Positions 36,090 to 46,635 of a stretch of DNA of 64,000 nt are shown piece by piece. How positions within the stretch are numbered: the first letter of the stretch is position 1; every line of letters starts with the position of its first letter. Made by a program: the position numbers and the translations under genes. Origin of the DNA: Sophora flavescens. Its lineage: Eukaryota > Streptophyta > Magnoliopsida > Fabales > Fabaceae. The notes under the pieces are model-generated. The model was not told the origin of the DNA and searched no databases. It worked only from the letters and a program-made list of their open reading frames with translations. Location: the NCBI GenBank assembly GCA_030762895.1, contig CM061062.1, positions 132,973,104 through 133,037,103 on the forward strand, given 5' to 3'.

Positions 36090-37000
36090 AAGTCCTTTTT
36101 TGTGGAGGTGGATATCCATGTTTTTTATAGCATGTGTCGATGGTATGGGCAGACTTGTGGCAGTAGGTGCATTGTTTTGAACTCCGACCCTTTCCATTAT
36201 GGTTCTACTTTCCATTGTTCTGAGAGCCAATCTTGGCCCCTTTCCCTTTGTAATTGCCTCTTTCATATGAGGAATTGCCACTGAAATTGACTAAGATTCT
36301 TGATTCACTCACATTATTGAACATTTCTCTTTTTTTCTGTATCAGCATAGAGAATGCAGTTTCAATATCTGGCAAAGGTTTCATCAACATAATCTGTGAT
36401 TTCATAGCAGAGTACTGCTCACTTAGGCCTTTCAGGAACCTGATAGCATAGTCATCTTCTCTATAGCTTTTTATAACAGTAATTAGGTTACATGTGCAAG
36501 GTATTTGGCAAGAACATGAGGGAATTGGTCTAAAATTGCGCAATTCTTGCCACAATCCCTTCAGATGTGTAAAATAAGCAGTGATCGAAGAGTCACCTTG
36601 TTTGAGAGTGTAGATCTCTTCTTGCAAGTCAGAGATTCGAAAGACATCTACCTGATAGTATCTTCTTTGAAGATCATTCCAAATCTCATAAGCTGTATCC
36701 ACCACAAAATGCATTGTCTTACTGATGGATCTAGAGAGTGAATTAGCCAAGACATCACCATTGTGTTACATCTATCCCATGTTGCAAAGTTTGCATTGTC
36801 TTCTTCTGGCTTCAGGATAGTGACATTAACAAAAGCAAGCTTGTTCTTGGATTTCAGAGCCAAAGTCATAGCTCGTGACCAAGATTGAAACTCCTCTGAA
36901 CCACTGAGAGGTGGAGATACCACCGATACTCCAGTTTGTTCATTGAGATTCAAGTAATAGACACTTGTAGGATCCATGAGAGGATTAGGATTAGGGTTTG
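36090..37000 (-). pseudogene. Copia gag, frameshifted
   Basis: The initiator region reads MANPNPNPLMDPTSVYYLNL (ATG near 37000), then GSEEFQSWSRAMTLALKSKN. The frame shifts near 36700 and continues WNDLQRRYYQVDVFRISDLQ and DSSITAYFTHLKGLWQEL, the conserved retrotransposon gag core. A TAG at about 36203-36205 precedes an intact zinc knuckle CTYCHKSAHTIDTC (CX2CX4HX4C, about 36115-36160). A further 5' extension of the frame to 37082 is leader, not gag. Confidence 0.88.
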
Positions 37001-37287
37001 CCATTTGTAAAGGAATGAAAGAACAGAGAAGAATCAAGAAATTGGATAGGAATTCAACACCGTGAGGTGAGAAATCAAACAAGAATCAAGAATTTGAACA
37101 AAGAATCAACACCGTGAGGTGAGAAACAGACAAGAATCAAGAAACTGAACTGAGATTCAACACCGTGAGGTGAGAAATCGAACAAAATTACCACAGTAAT
37201 GTGAGGAATCAAGAACACCGAGAGGTGAGGATCTGAAGCAAAGAATCAGCACAGTGAGTGATGATTACGCGGAAGCGAAGAAGCGAA
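37001..37287 (-). repeat. Copia leader with 51-bp tandem repeats
   Basis: Between primer site and gag start. Three clear copies of TCAACACCGTGAGGTGAGAA begin near 37053, 37106 and 37157, spaced about 51 bp, with a fourth degenerate copy near 37205. On the minus strand this is untranslated leader; the repeat may be structural. Confidence 0.8.
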
Positions 37288-37295
37288 TGATACCA
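37288..37295 (-). promoter_or_regulatory. Copia primer-binding site
   Basis: On the minus strand TGGTATCA directly follows the 5' LTR, continuing TTCGC. Only the first eight bases fit initiator Met-tRNA. Confidence 0.85.
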
Positions 37296-37563
37296 TGTTT
37301 CACTGTGAAGAAATGAGGTATCAAGAATCAGAGAAAAAGTGATGAGGATAAAGAGAGAATGGGAGAAATGAATTTCTCATTTTCTGAATGAATGAATACA
37401 TGATGATACTTCTACAATTTATACAAGATTAACTTAGATAATATCAACTAGCTGAAGCTAATTAACTAACCAACAGAACTAACAGATTTTAAACTAACCA
37501 ACATAACTAACAGATTTTCAACTAATCACTCTATTTGATTTAACTAAAGTAACTACTTTAACA
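37296..37563 (-). repeat. Copia 5' LTR
   Basis: 268 bp, TGTTTCAC...TTTAACA on the plus strand, adjacent to the primer site. This makes it the 5' LTR of the minus-strand element. Confidence 0.93.
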
Positions 37564-37568
37564 AGGAT

Positions 37569-38088
37569 AAAATGGATAAGTCTTAATCAATTAATAACCA
37601 GAGGTTACAAATCCAAGGATATGAAGATCATGCGAGTAAAGAAGACTCAAGTCAAGATAAACCAAAGGTCAGATCAAACGATACAAGCTCATGATCAAGA
37701 CAAGACGCTTCACAAATGAAATAGAAAGTATGAGCTCACAATCAGGTGCAAGATCAAAACAAAGCTCACACATGAAGAAGTGGATTGTTCTTAAGATCAT
37801 AAAAGTCTGACGATATGAAGCATCACAAAATCAAAGCAAAAGTCCTACAAATAAAATCTACATGATTAAATAAGTCTTAAGTTACTAGGACTATATCAGA
37901 GTACTTCTGTTTGACGTGTCAAGCAGAAGAAGACCATTAACACGACCACAAATAATAAAACCTTAAAATGAAAAGTTTCATTCGTCTACAAACCTTAAAG
38001 TCTTATCAACCAGTCAGACACATAGATGTCGGTCGTTTGAAATACTCATATGAGACCAGTTGCAAGCTCCTCTGTGTCTTAGTGGTGT
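37569..38088. other. non-coding interval between elements
   Basis: Continuation of the sequence interrupted by the Copia insertion. It is rich in GATCAAG/AAGATC words and has no gene signal. Confidence 0.4.
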
Positions 38089-40504
38089 TGTAACACCCCG
38101 ATTTTCAATGCTTTTCAATATCTTTAAAGATATTTATATGTTATATTTTTATCTGAAACTTAGGAAATGATTTTTATAACACCCCGAATTTTACTATTCT
38201 TCAATGACAGTAAATATGTATGTTTATATTATTTAATTTGGATTGATTAATTATCTGAATAATTATTTTAATTTATTTTATGTGGTTTAGTTTGAGTAAT
38301 TTTAATTACTCATTTAAAATCATTTTATTAAGTGTGTCAGCACTGTCTTATTCCAGTATAAGTACTTTTATTGGACAATAATGTTATGTTATTGTCTCTA
38401 TTAGTATTTGTTTAGAAAAATATTTTAAATGATATGATTGAAAGAAAATTATTTTCATATTTTACTCTATTTAATTTTAGATTTGAAAATAAATTCATTT
38501 GATATTAATCTGAGATTGAATGTTGGACTGTGAATTTTTTTAGTTGATCAATTCAACTACTAATCTCTACTTTATTTCAAATTTTGAAAATATATATTTG
38601 TCACCATTTTTTATTTTTAGATTCAAAAACTAAAAACATGTTTACTTTTAGGCTTAATATTTATCACTAATATTATACCCACTAATACAAAAATCAGATT
38701 TTCTCTCTCGTGTTTCTATCTAAAACCCGATAGCCACCCTTCCACTCCACTCTTCCTTTCTTTCTTTCCTTTTCAACAACAAAAACCCACATCTCACAAC
38801 TTCATCTCCCTCCCGGTGCCACCTCTAGGACCACCACCGGCTGCAGCTCGCGTTCGCAGATGCAAGGGAGGCGACCCAACCTTGGTTCCTGCACATGTCG
38901 CCTTGTCCAGCCGTGCGCCGCCCAGTTTCGCGCAACGATCGCGCCCTCCACCGCGGTGATGCTCCGGCCGCCGCCTTCCCTGGTGATTTCGCCATTCTTA
39001 AACTCCCTTGAACCTTTATATCTTATTTCTTGAGTCTTAGTCTTTTTCCTTTTGGTTTTGGTTGTGATTCCTCACAAAAATGAAACCGCCGCTGCCACCG
39101 CCGTCACTGCCGCTCACCTTCACTGTCAACACCATCGCAACTTCTTCTTATTCACTTTGGGTAAGTGTTTTACCCCTAATCTCTTCTATTTATCAAAATC
39201 CCCAAATCAGTTTACAAACCCTAACCCTAGCACTTTAATTTCATACTGTGATTTGAAATTAAAACTTGTTTTTGTACAATTGAGACTCTAAATTAGTGTT
39301 TTCCTAAATTAATTCCGTTGTTATTTGATCAAATTAATTTTCCCTAATTTTAGTGATGAGCCTTTTTTAACCAAATTGATTTGATTGGAAAAATTGATTC
39401 TTTTACGTTAAATTAAAATGTTTGAATTTATTAAATAATATGTTTGATGTCGAGTTATTGATTATGTGATTTGTCTGGTTGTTGTACCTACTTGGATTCC
39501 TTCTCTGGGATGTTGTCGTGGTTATGGTTGCGTGGGAAAGCAATTTTTACTTTTTCGAGAGCTGACACGAGTCATGCGACAAGGTGTCAGAGGAAACTGG
39601 AACGTCCAGTCGAGTTATTAACTGGAGTTTAGCCTTGTACCGCTTCACTCAGAAGGAAGCTTACTGTTGAAAAATCAAGAAGATGATCTTTTTCTGGTTT
39701 ACAAAGGTAAAGGGAGTTTTCCCGAGGAGCTTTTTGGATAGTTATGTACACTGTTTGTGTGTATTTTGATTTCATGACTATTTTAAAATGTGTGTTGGAA
39801 TTGATTGATGATTTGTGAATGATGATAACTGTTGATGTTATTGAATGGCTTTTGTGAAGAATGTTAATGGAATTGTCTGTGTTGATACTATTGGACATTG
39901 TTGAGAATGAACATGTTACTATTGAGCTATGATTATTATTGGGATTGACAGTGATTGGCTGATGGCATGACACTGGTCATTGCTTGTTAACAAAGACTAA
40001 GACATTAAAATGCTTTAACTCAAAAGTTAAAACATTGATATTTCTTTTCCTTAACAAAGTGGAAGGAAGATTCTAATTGAGAAAATGTAAGATAGAAAGA
40101 AGTTAGGAGAAGAAAGAAGATGGAAAGTGTTAGGAAGTCTATGAAAAATGTTTTGAGAAAAACAAAGATTTTAGAATGGAGATATCTTTTTGAAAAATCA
40201 AAGATTTTACTTTCAAGCTTTTCAAAAGTATTTTCTTTTTCAAAAGTGACAAGTTTTAGACAAAAACAATCTTTAGGATTAAACCTCTTTATTTGCTAGT
40301 CTTGGTTTTACTCAAAATGTTAGGAAAAATTCTTAGTGATTTCTAAGAAATGGAAAATGGTTCTTAAAAGAAAAGTTTATTGAAAACAATGTTTTTTTCA
40401 GCATGAGAAATCATCCATGCTACAAAGTTTAGAAGACAAGGGTGTTTTGTTTTCAATCTAGTTTTTCACTGAACGAAAAAGAATATCAAGCGAAAAGAAG
40501 TGAT

Positions 40505-40730
40505 GTGGAAAGGACCTAGTTTTTTTACCGTGCTGAGATTCGGATTTTCGAGAAACCAGGATAGTACTGTGCCGAGATTCGAATTTCCGAGAAGCCGAAC
40601 TAGAGTTCTGATTTGTTTTTGAGAAAAGGAAAGGAAACTAGTTTATCGTGCCAATATTCGGAGAATTCCGAGAAGTCGGGCTAGTGTTCTGTTTGAGAAG
40701 AACCTAGATTCCGAGACGTCGGACTAGTGT
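40505..40730. repeat. degenerate minisatellite inside LTR
   Basis: Repeated GTGCTGAGATTCGGATTTTC, GAGAAGCCG and GACTAGTGTTC units of variable spacing, in the zone where sister LTRs carry other minisatellites. Confidence 0.6.
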
Positions 40731-41992
40731 TCGTTTGTGAAGGAGAATTCGAGAACATGGATTTGTTTTAAAATCCTAAGTTGGTGTTAAAATTTATTTA
40801 ACACTTGAATAAAAGTAGTCGAGAGCATAAGCCTTGACGAGGAAAGAACGATGCGAAAAAGATAATGAAAACGAGAAAACCCTTGTTTTACATGCATAGT
40901 CTGGATAATATGCTGTTGTGGCAGACATGCCATTGTGTATCGAGCTACAGTTTCACAAAGGGTGAACTGACAAATTGAATAGTTACGGACCAGAAACCTA
41001 CTCCTTAGTTTTTGGGTCTTCAGGGACATTCGGGTTCGAAATCCATGAAACGCTCGGGCAGCAATCTCGGGTCGTGGAACTCGGTTACCCTGCTCGAAAT
41101 GTACTCAATCAGGAACTATTATGTATTATTTAGGTGAGATGCGACACCCTAGAACGATTGAGGATTCGAACCCATGAGAGGTCGATCCAACACGAAACAA
41201 TTGTGTTATAGGCATTTTCACGATCCTATCATTGCTCGACGAAGGGAAGTTAGGATCTTCGGAGAATTATGAGTTAGAGAGTAAACATTGAAGTGACATG
41301 CAAGGTTTTTATAAAATTGCATTTGGTTGTTGGATTGAAATCTTTGATATACGGATGAAGTTATGTTATGTATGTTCATGTTTATATGCTGTTGTTTGTT
41401 TTTTGTGTATGTGGCTACCATAAAATGCTCATATATTGGTATCTCACCTTTTCATTATTTCTATTTGGTTTTCTATTTTTGTGGTATACTATTTTTGTGT
41501 ACAGATGAGGCAGAGAAGTTCCCAACTTCGCTCGGGGATATTAGTCCCAATCCTTGAAGATGTCTGATGTCAGTTATAATGGTGAGAATCATGGGGGTCT
41601 TCCCCAGGAATATCTTTTAGAACGACCAGCTTAGTTTTTGAGACATTATTGATTAATGATAGTATGGAATGTTTATGGCTCAGAGAGCTTTTTCTTTTGG
41701 ATGGAAATCTAAGATTTTCCTTTTGGTCATGTATAGTTTGTTGATGTAAGTATTTTCTGAACAATACCATCTTGATGTATTTTGTATGACTGAGACTTCT
41801 GGGATGAAAATATAAATATTTCAGCAGGTGTTTTTATTCTGGGATGTTGGAATTACAGGAGACCCTGTCGAAATTTTTGTAAAAATTCTAGCTTTTTATT
41901 CAAGTGCATTTCTAAAATAAATAGGCTTGTCATGCTAGGATTGTAAGCCTGTGCACCGGTCAGGACTTAGGTTTTGGGTCGTGACAAATTTT

Positions 41993-42070
41993 ACACACAC
42001 ACACACACACACATATATGTATATATGTATATGTATATGTATATATACATATACATATACATATATATAC

Positions 42071-42126
<56 letters not shown>

Positions 42127-42234
42127 GACCAGAATCTATATAATGGTAGATGAAAATGTGATTATTTTAAAATAGGTTTAAGTTTTACTGCAACAAATAG
42201 AACAATTTTATACTTATTTTCATGACCTATAGAC

Positions 42235-42312
<78 letters not shown>

Positions 42313-42435
42313 CCGAATCTATATAATGATAGATGAAAATGTGTTATTATTTTAAAATAGGTTTAAGTTTTACTGCAATAGCAGGAACAATTTTATACTT
42401 ATTTTCATGACCTATAGACAATTACATGAGATATT
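41993..42435. repeat. AC/AT microsatellites with a tandem 180-bp duplication
   Basis: An AC run then a long TA run (about 41993-42126) is followed by GACCAGAATCTATATAATGG...CCTATAGACAATTA. A second pure AT run (about 42237-42310) is followed by a near copy of the same roughly 115 bp (42311-42425). The intervening frame of YIYIYI codons is an artefact. Confidence 0.88.
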
Positions 42436-43008
42436 TTTCGAAAGCAACCAAGAATTAGTATTTTATTTTAATATGTTATGTTATTACGAAATTGAGTTAG
42501 TCATTTAATGGCCAAGGGGGTGTTACAATTTTGATTAAAACAAAATGATATCTAGATTATACTAAATGGTAAAGAGTTCCAGAAAATTTTAGGTTTGAAA
42601 CTCAGATGAAACCTGGCCTGTGTTCCACCGCCGTCGAAGAATTTACTTGATCGAAAAACCTAATTTAGAAAAAATAAACCAAAGATCAATGATTTTTATC
42701 TCTTTTTAAGAGATGAGTCATTTTTTAAATTTTCACTCTGAAATAAAATTATTTTTTATTCGGACGAAATGACAAAATGAAACGCGCGTAAGAATCTTAA
42801 GACGGGTGAACGACGAAACTGGAGGTGATGCAGAGATAATATGGAGCAGAGATGAGGGAAGTGAGTGATATGACTTGTGAGAATTTGTCACATTATAACT
42901 TTTATCTCATGATTACACTATAATATTATACTATTTAAATAAAGTAAAAACCCATTAATCCTTTTATTTTACACAAACATAGCACTAAAATATCTAAATC
43001 TCACCCCC

Positions 43009-43015
43009 TATAAAA
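43009..43015 (+). promoter_or_regulatory. TATA box in LTR
   Basis: TATAAAA in ACCCCCTATAAAACCCCAA, followed by a pyrimidine-rich leader. Equivalent position to 20845 in the sister LTR. Confidence 0.55.
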
Positions 43016-45049
43016 CCCCAAATCGGCGCCCCTATACCCCTCTAACACTCTTTTTTTTTCATTTCCTTCCTACACAAGTTGTGAACTAAGTGGCCATTAG
43101 AGCTCCATCAAGTTATCATCCTTCTTCAATCTCCATCCATCTAAGGTAACCCATTCTTCATCTTCAACTAGGATCATCATCTTCCATGCCATGAGTCTTG
43201 GAGAAGTTTGAAACCCATTTTCGTTTTTTTTAAGTTGCACCATCATCTTACCATGAGATCAAACTTATGAAACTAAACTCATCTCCTCATCTTCATTACC
43301 ATTTTTGTTATTGTTATGGTTGTTTAAAATTTGAAAACCCATTTCTATATCTTTACTATGATGAAACCCATTTTTATGTCTTCATGAAACTTGAACCATA
43401 ACTCTTTTATATGACCAAAGCTTCTCATCATTTTCATGACCATCTTATTGTTGTTATTGTTGGTTGTTTACATCAAATAAAAACCCAAACCCTCGCCCCC
43501 CTATGTTGACCGAAACTGACTTTAGGGGAGGGTTTGATGGTTTTGTTTTATTTCTCAATTCCAACATTTGTTTTAAGCTTCCTAGGACCTATATGATCAA
43601 GCTCTAAGAGCTTAGGTTCAACAAAAATCCCTAACCCATTTTTCCCTAGGAAGGCCGAATTTTACACTAGGGGAGCTAGAAGGAATTTTTCAAAACTTAA
43701 TTAGTATTGTGATGTTTTGTGAAGGAAATATAGCATAAGTGTACTTTCTGGAATCGTGGGAGGAGGCTGAATCTAGGACAACCCTTCACAAGCAAAGATT
43801 CCACTGTTTGAGGTAAAGTGAGATTGCCTGAGGAGCTCATACTAGTCATGTACCCTGTTATATGTTAACTTATAAGGCTTGTGATGATAATTGGAAATTT
43901 TATGTTGATAATGTATGATATGAATGGTCTATATGGATATATGTATTTTGGATGATATTATTGTATTGTTGATTGTGATTTCCTGATGGCATGACACTGG
44001 TCATTGCTTGTTAAAAAGACTAAGACATTCAAATTACCTTAACTTAGAAGAATTGAAAAGTGTTGTTTTGCTTAACTGGAAAGTGAGAAGACAATCTTAA
44101 ATGATGAAAGTGTTAAGATAAAATAAAATTAGGAAGAGAAATGAAAATGGAAAACAATCAAAAGTTATGGAAATATTCAAAAGGATTTTGAAAGGAAAAG
44201 TATCTTGAAAATAAGGTTTCTCTTTTAAATTTTGTAAAAGTTGTTTTAGTTCAAAGTTGAAAACGAGATTTTAGTGATTTTTCAGGTTTTCAGAAAATGG
44301 ATTTCCAAAGAGAAAGGTGGTGGTGAAAGTGTATTTTATAGAAATGACAAAGTATTCATGGTACAAAGTGAGAAACACTTGGATTTTTTGATTTGATTTA
44401 GTTTTCATTGAACGAAAACCTCTTGGAAGAAATTGTGACTGGAAAGGACCTAGTTTCCGAAATGACAGACTAAAGTTCTTGCTTGAGTTTTGAGAAAAAG
44501 ATAGAACCTAGATTTTCGAGACGTCGGGCTACTGTTCGATTGTGAAGGAGATTGTGAATCATGGATTTCATTAACAAAATCCTAAGTTGGTATTAAAGTT
44601 TCATTTAATACTTGAATAAAAGTAGTCGAGAGTGTAAGCCTTGACGAGGAAAGAACGATGCGACAAAGAAAACAGAAACGAGAAACCCTTGTTTTACATG
44701 TATAGTCTGGCTAATATGCCGTTGTGGCATACGTGCCACTGTGTATCGAGCTACAGTTTCAAAAAGGGTGAACTGACAAACTGAATAGTTACGGACCATA
44801 GACCCATTCTTTAGTTTTTGGGTCTTCAGGGACATTCGGGTTCGAAATTCATGAAATGCTCGGGGCTGCAATCTCGGGTCATGGAACTCGGTTACCTAGC
44901 TCAAAATGTACTCAATCAGGAACTATTCTGTATTATTTAGGTGAGATACTCTAACATCCCTGGCTACTTTATGGGTTGACGACTGTCCCCACAAACCAAC
45001 ACGAGTCTTTTCAGCGTGTTTTGTCCTCACTCATACGCTTCCTGAGAAA

Positions 45050-45150
45050 ACTTCCTAGGAAGTCACCCATCCCAGGATTGCTCCAAGTCAAGCACGCTCA
45101 ACTGTGGAGTTATTAAGTGAAGTGCTTCTGAAAAGAAGATGCATCTTGTT
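45050..45150 (-). ncRNA. 5S rRNA-derived segment in Cassandra LTR
   Basis: On the minus strand, AACTCCACAGTTGAGCGTGC and GATGGGTGACTTCCTAGGAA; the C-box is less well kept than in the plus-strand copies. A second copy is at about 45526-45625 (GATGGGTGACCTCCTGGGAA intact). Confidence 0.82.
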
Positions 45151-45525
45151 GGCATAGGTAGTACCAATCAATTCATATAAGCCATCCTCAACTGTATAGT
45201 CCCATACTTACACAGTCTCAGGATCCCTTTCATTCCGGTGTGTTATCGGTTCATTAATGTGGACCTCAGTCTAAAAGCTTGCCAGGAGCCGCTCCTTATC
45301 TGTACCTTCTTGCACCGGCGACCACTCCCCGCCCTCGTCAGCCACGGGTGTCACATGCCCACCAGCTTCCGCTTGGTTTGTCCCCGAACCACACCGTATT
45401 GGGAGAGGTACCACTCTGATACCATTTGTAACATCCCTGGCTACTTTATGGGTTGACGACTATTCCCACAAACCAACATGGGTCTTTTCAGCGTGCTTTG
45501 TCCTCACTTACACGCTTCCTGAAAA

Positions 45526-45625
45526 AACTTCCCAGGAGGTCACCCATCCCAGAATTGCTCCAAGTCAAGCATGCTTAACTGTGGAGTTCTTAATTGACGT
45601 GCTTCCGAAAAGAAGATGCATCTTG
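45526..45625 (-). ncRNA. 5S rRNA-derived segment in second Cassandra LTR
   Basis: On the minus strand AAGAACTCCACAGTTAAGCA and GATGGGTGACCTCCTGGGAA, the 5S internal promoter half. Pol III promoter relic carried by the transposon. Confidence 0.82.
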
Positions 45626-46192
45626 TTGGTATAGGTAGTACCAATCAATTCATATAAGTCATCCTCAACTGTATAGTCCCATATGTACACAGTCTCAGGA
45701 TCCCTCTCATTCTGGTGTGTTATCAGTTCATTCATGTGGCTCTCCACCTAGAAGCCTGCCAGGATCCGCTCCTTGTCCGTGCCTTCTTGGATCGACGACC
45801 ACTCCCCGCCCTCGTCAGCCACGGGTGTCACAGATGCGATACCCTAGAACAATTGAGGATTTGGACCAACAAGAGACCGACCTAATGTGAAAAAATTGTG
45901 TTATATGCATTATCGCGATCCTATCATGCTCGACGAAGGGAAGTTAGGATCTTCGGAGAATTATGAGTTGGATAGTGAGTATTGAAGTTACATGACCAGT
46001 TTTTACAAAATGCATTTGATTGTAAGGAATGGATCCCTGTGTTTATAATTATTATATATTGTGATATATTGCATGATATTGTGTGAGAGTTGTGTATGTG
46101 ACTACTATGATGACTCATATATTGATATCTCACCTTTGCATTGTTTTTTTTTTGGTGCTTTACTTTCATGGTACACTATTATGGGTATATAG

Positions 46193-46635
46193 ATGGATCC
46201 GATGCATCACCTGACTTACTCGGGGTTTTTGGGCCTCACCTTTGAAAAAAGAGAGGATGGAGGTGCATGGGTCACACACCAGGGAGCCCGGAGCTCCAGA
46301 TATACCAGGCCACTGCTGACTACAAAGGGAAGTGAAGCAGGAGCGACGCAGTATGCTCATAGCTTAAAGACTGTTGAAGTGCCACTACCACCGATTTGGC
46401 TTCTTTTGAGGACCTTGCTGGAGACTGGGAACACTCATCATCAGCCTCCACCTCTGCAAATAGTACCTGGATCTGGACCTGCCTCTCCCATACTGGAGTT
46501 GCCTGCACCTATAGTCGTTGTAGGAGGAGATAACGAAGATGAAGTTATGATTGAAGAAGATCCTGAGGAAGATGACCCTATTGAAGAAGACCCTGTAGAT
46601 GATGATGTTATAGGTCCCGTTGTTAAGGTGGATGA
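46193..46635 (+). CDS. LTR-resident acidic/proline-rich ORF, interrupted by a younger LTR
   Basis: ATG at 46193 opens a frame of 147 codons to the GATGA duplication. The same frame continues after the inserted LTR from 50445 to TAG at 50512, giving about 170 codons before insertion. The N-terminal third is Ser/Thr/Arg-mixed, followed by a Pro-rich stretch (HHQPPPLQIVPGSGPASP) and an acidic tail (EEDPEEDDPIEEDPVDDD). Sister LTRs have shorter, unrelated sequence between the same flanking blocks. It may be a captured or gag-derived piece. No function assigned and expression unknown. Confidence 0.4.

Larger units (their letters stand above)
32609..37563 (-). mobile_element. Ty1/copia LTR retrotransposon, structurally complete, coding-dead
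   Basis: 4955 bp between perfect 5-bp duplications AGGAT (32604-32608 and 37564-37568). LTRs are 32609-32880 and 37296-37563, TG...CA ended. By eye about 17 substitutions and two short indels separate them (roughly 93-94% identity), so the insertion is not recent. The domain order on the minus strand is gag, protease, integrase, RT, RNase H, which is copia. All coding parts are broken by stops, frameshifts or deletion, so it is non-autonomous now. Confidence 0.95.
38175..42527 (+). mobile_element. solo LTR, gypsy GC-block subfamily, nested
   Basis: 4353 bp, starting TATAACACCCCG (a TG-to-TA change at the end) and ending GGGGGTGTTACA, between perfect duplications ATTTT (38170-38174 and 42528-42532). 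It is the same subfamily as 12755: GC-rich block about 38810-39160, donor-like GTAAGT (39161-39166), telomere-like CCCTAACCCTA (39216-39230), GTAAG motif (about 39705). It is enlarged by a microsatellite and 180-bp duplication near 42 kb. No internal region. Confidence 0.87.
44950..45832 (-). mobile_element. complete Cassandra TRIM retrotransposon
   Basis: Plus-strand order: LTR 44950-45355 (406 bp), 71-bp spacer, LTR 45427-45832 (406 bp). On the minus strand the primer site TGGTATCAGAGTGG lies at 45411-45424. Flanks GATAC (44945-44949) and GATGC (45833-45837) are a 5-bp duplication with one mismatch; the sister LTR at 41125 reads GAGATGCGACACCC, confirming GATGC as the original site. The left terminus reads TCTAAC instead of TGTAAC. 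Both LTRs have a 5S-derived core. The insertion lies inside the outer gypsy LTR. Confidence 0.92.

Noticed and set aside
41951..42175. Frame of YIYIYI codons
   Set aside because: AT dinucleotide microsatellite.
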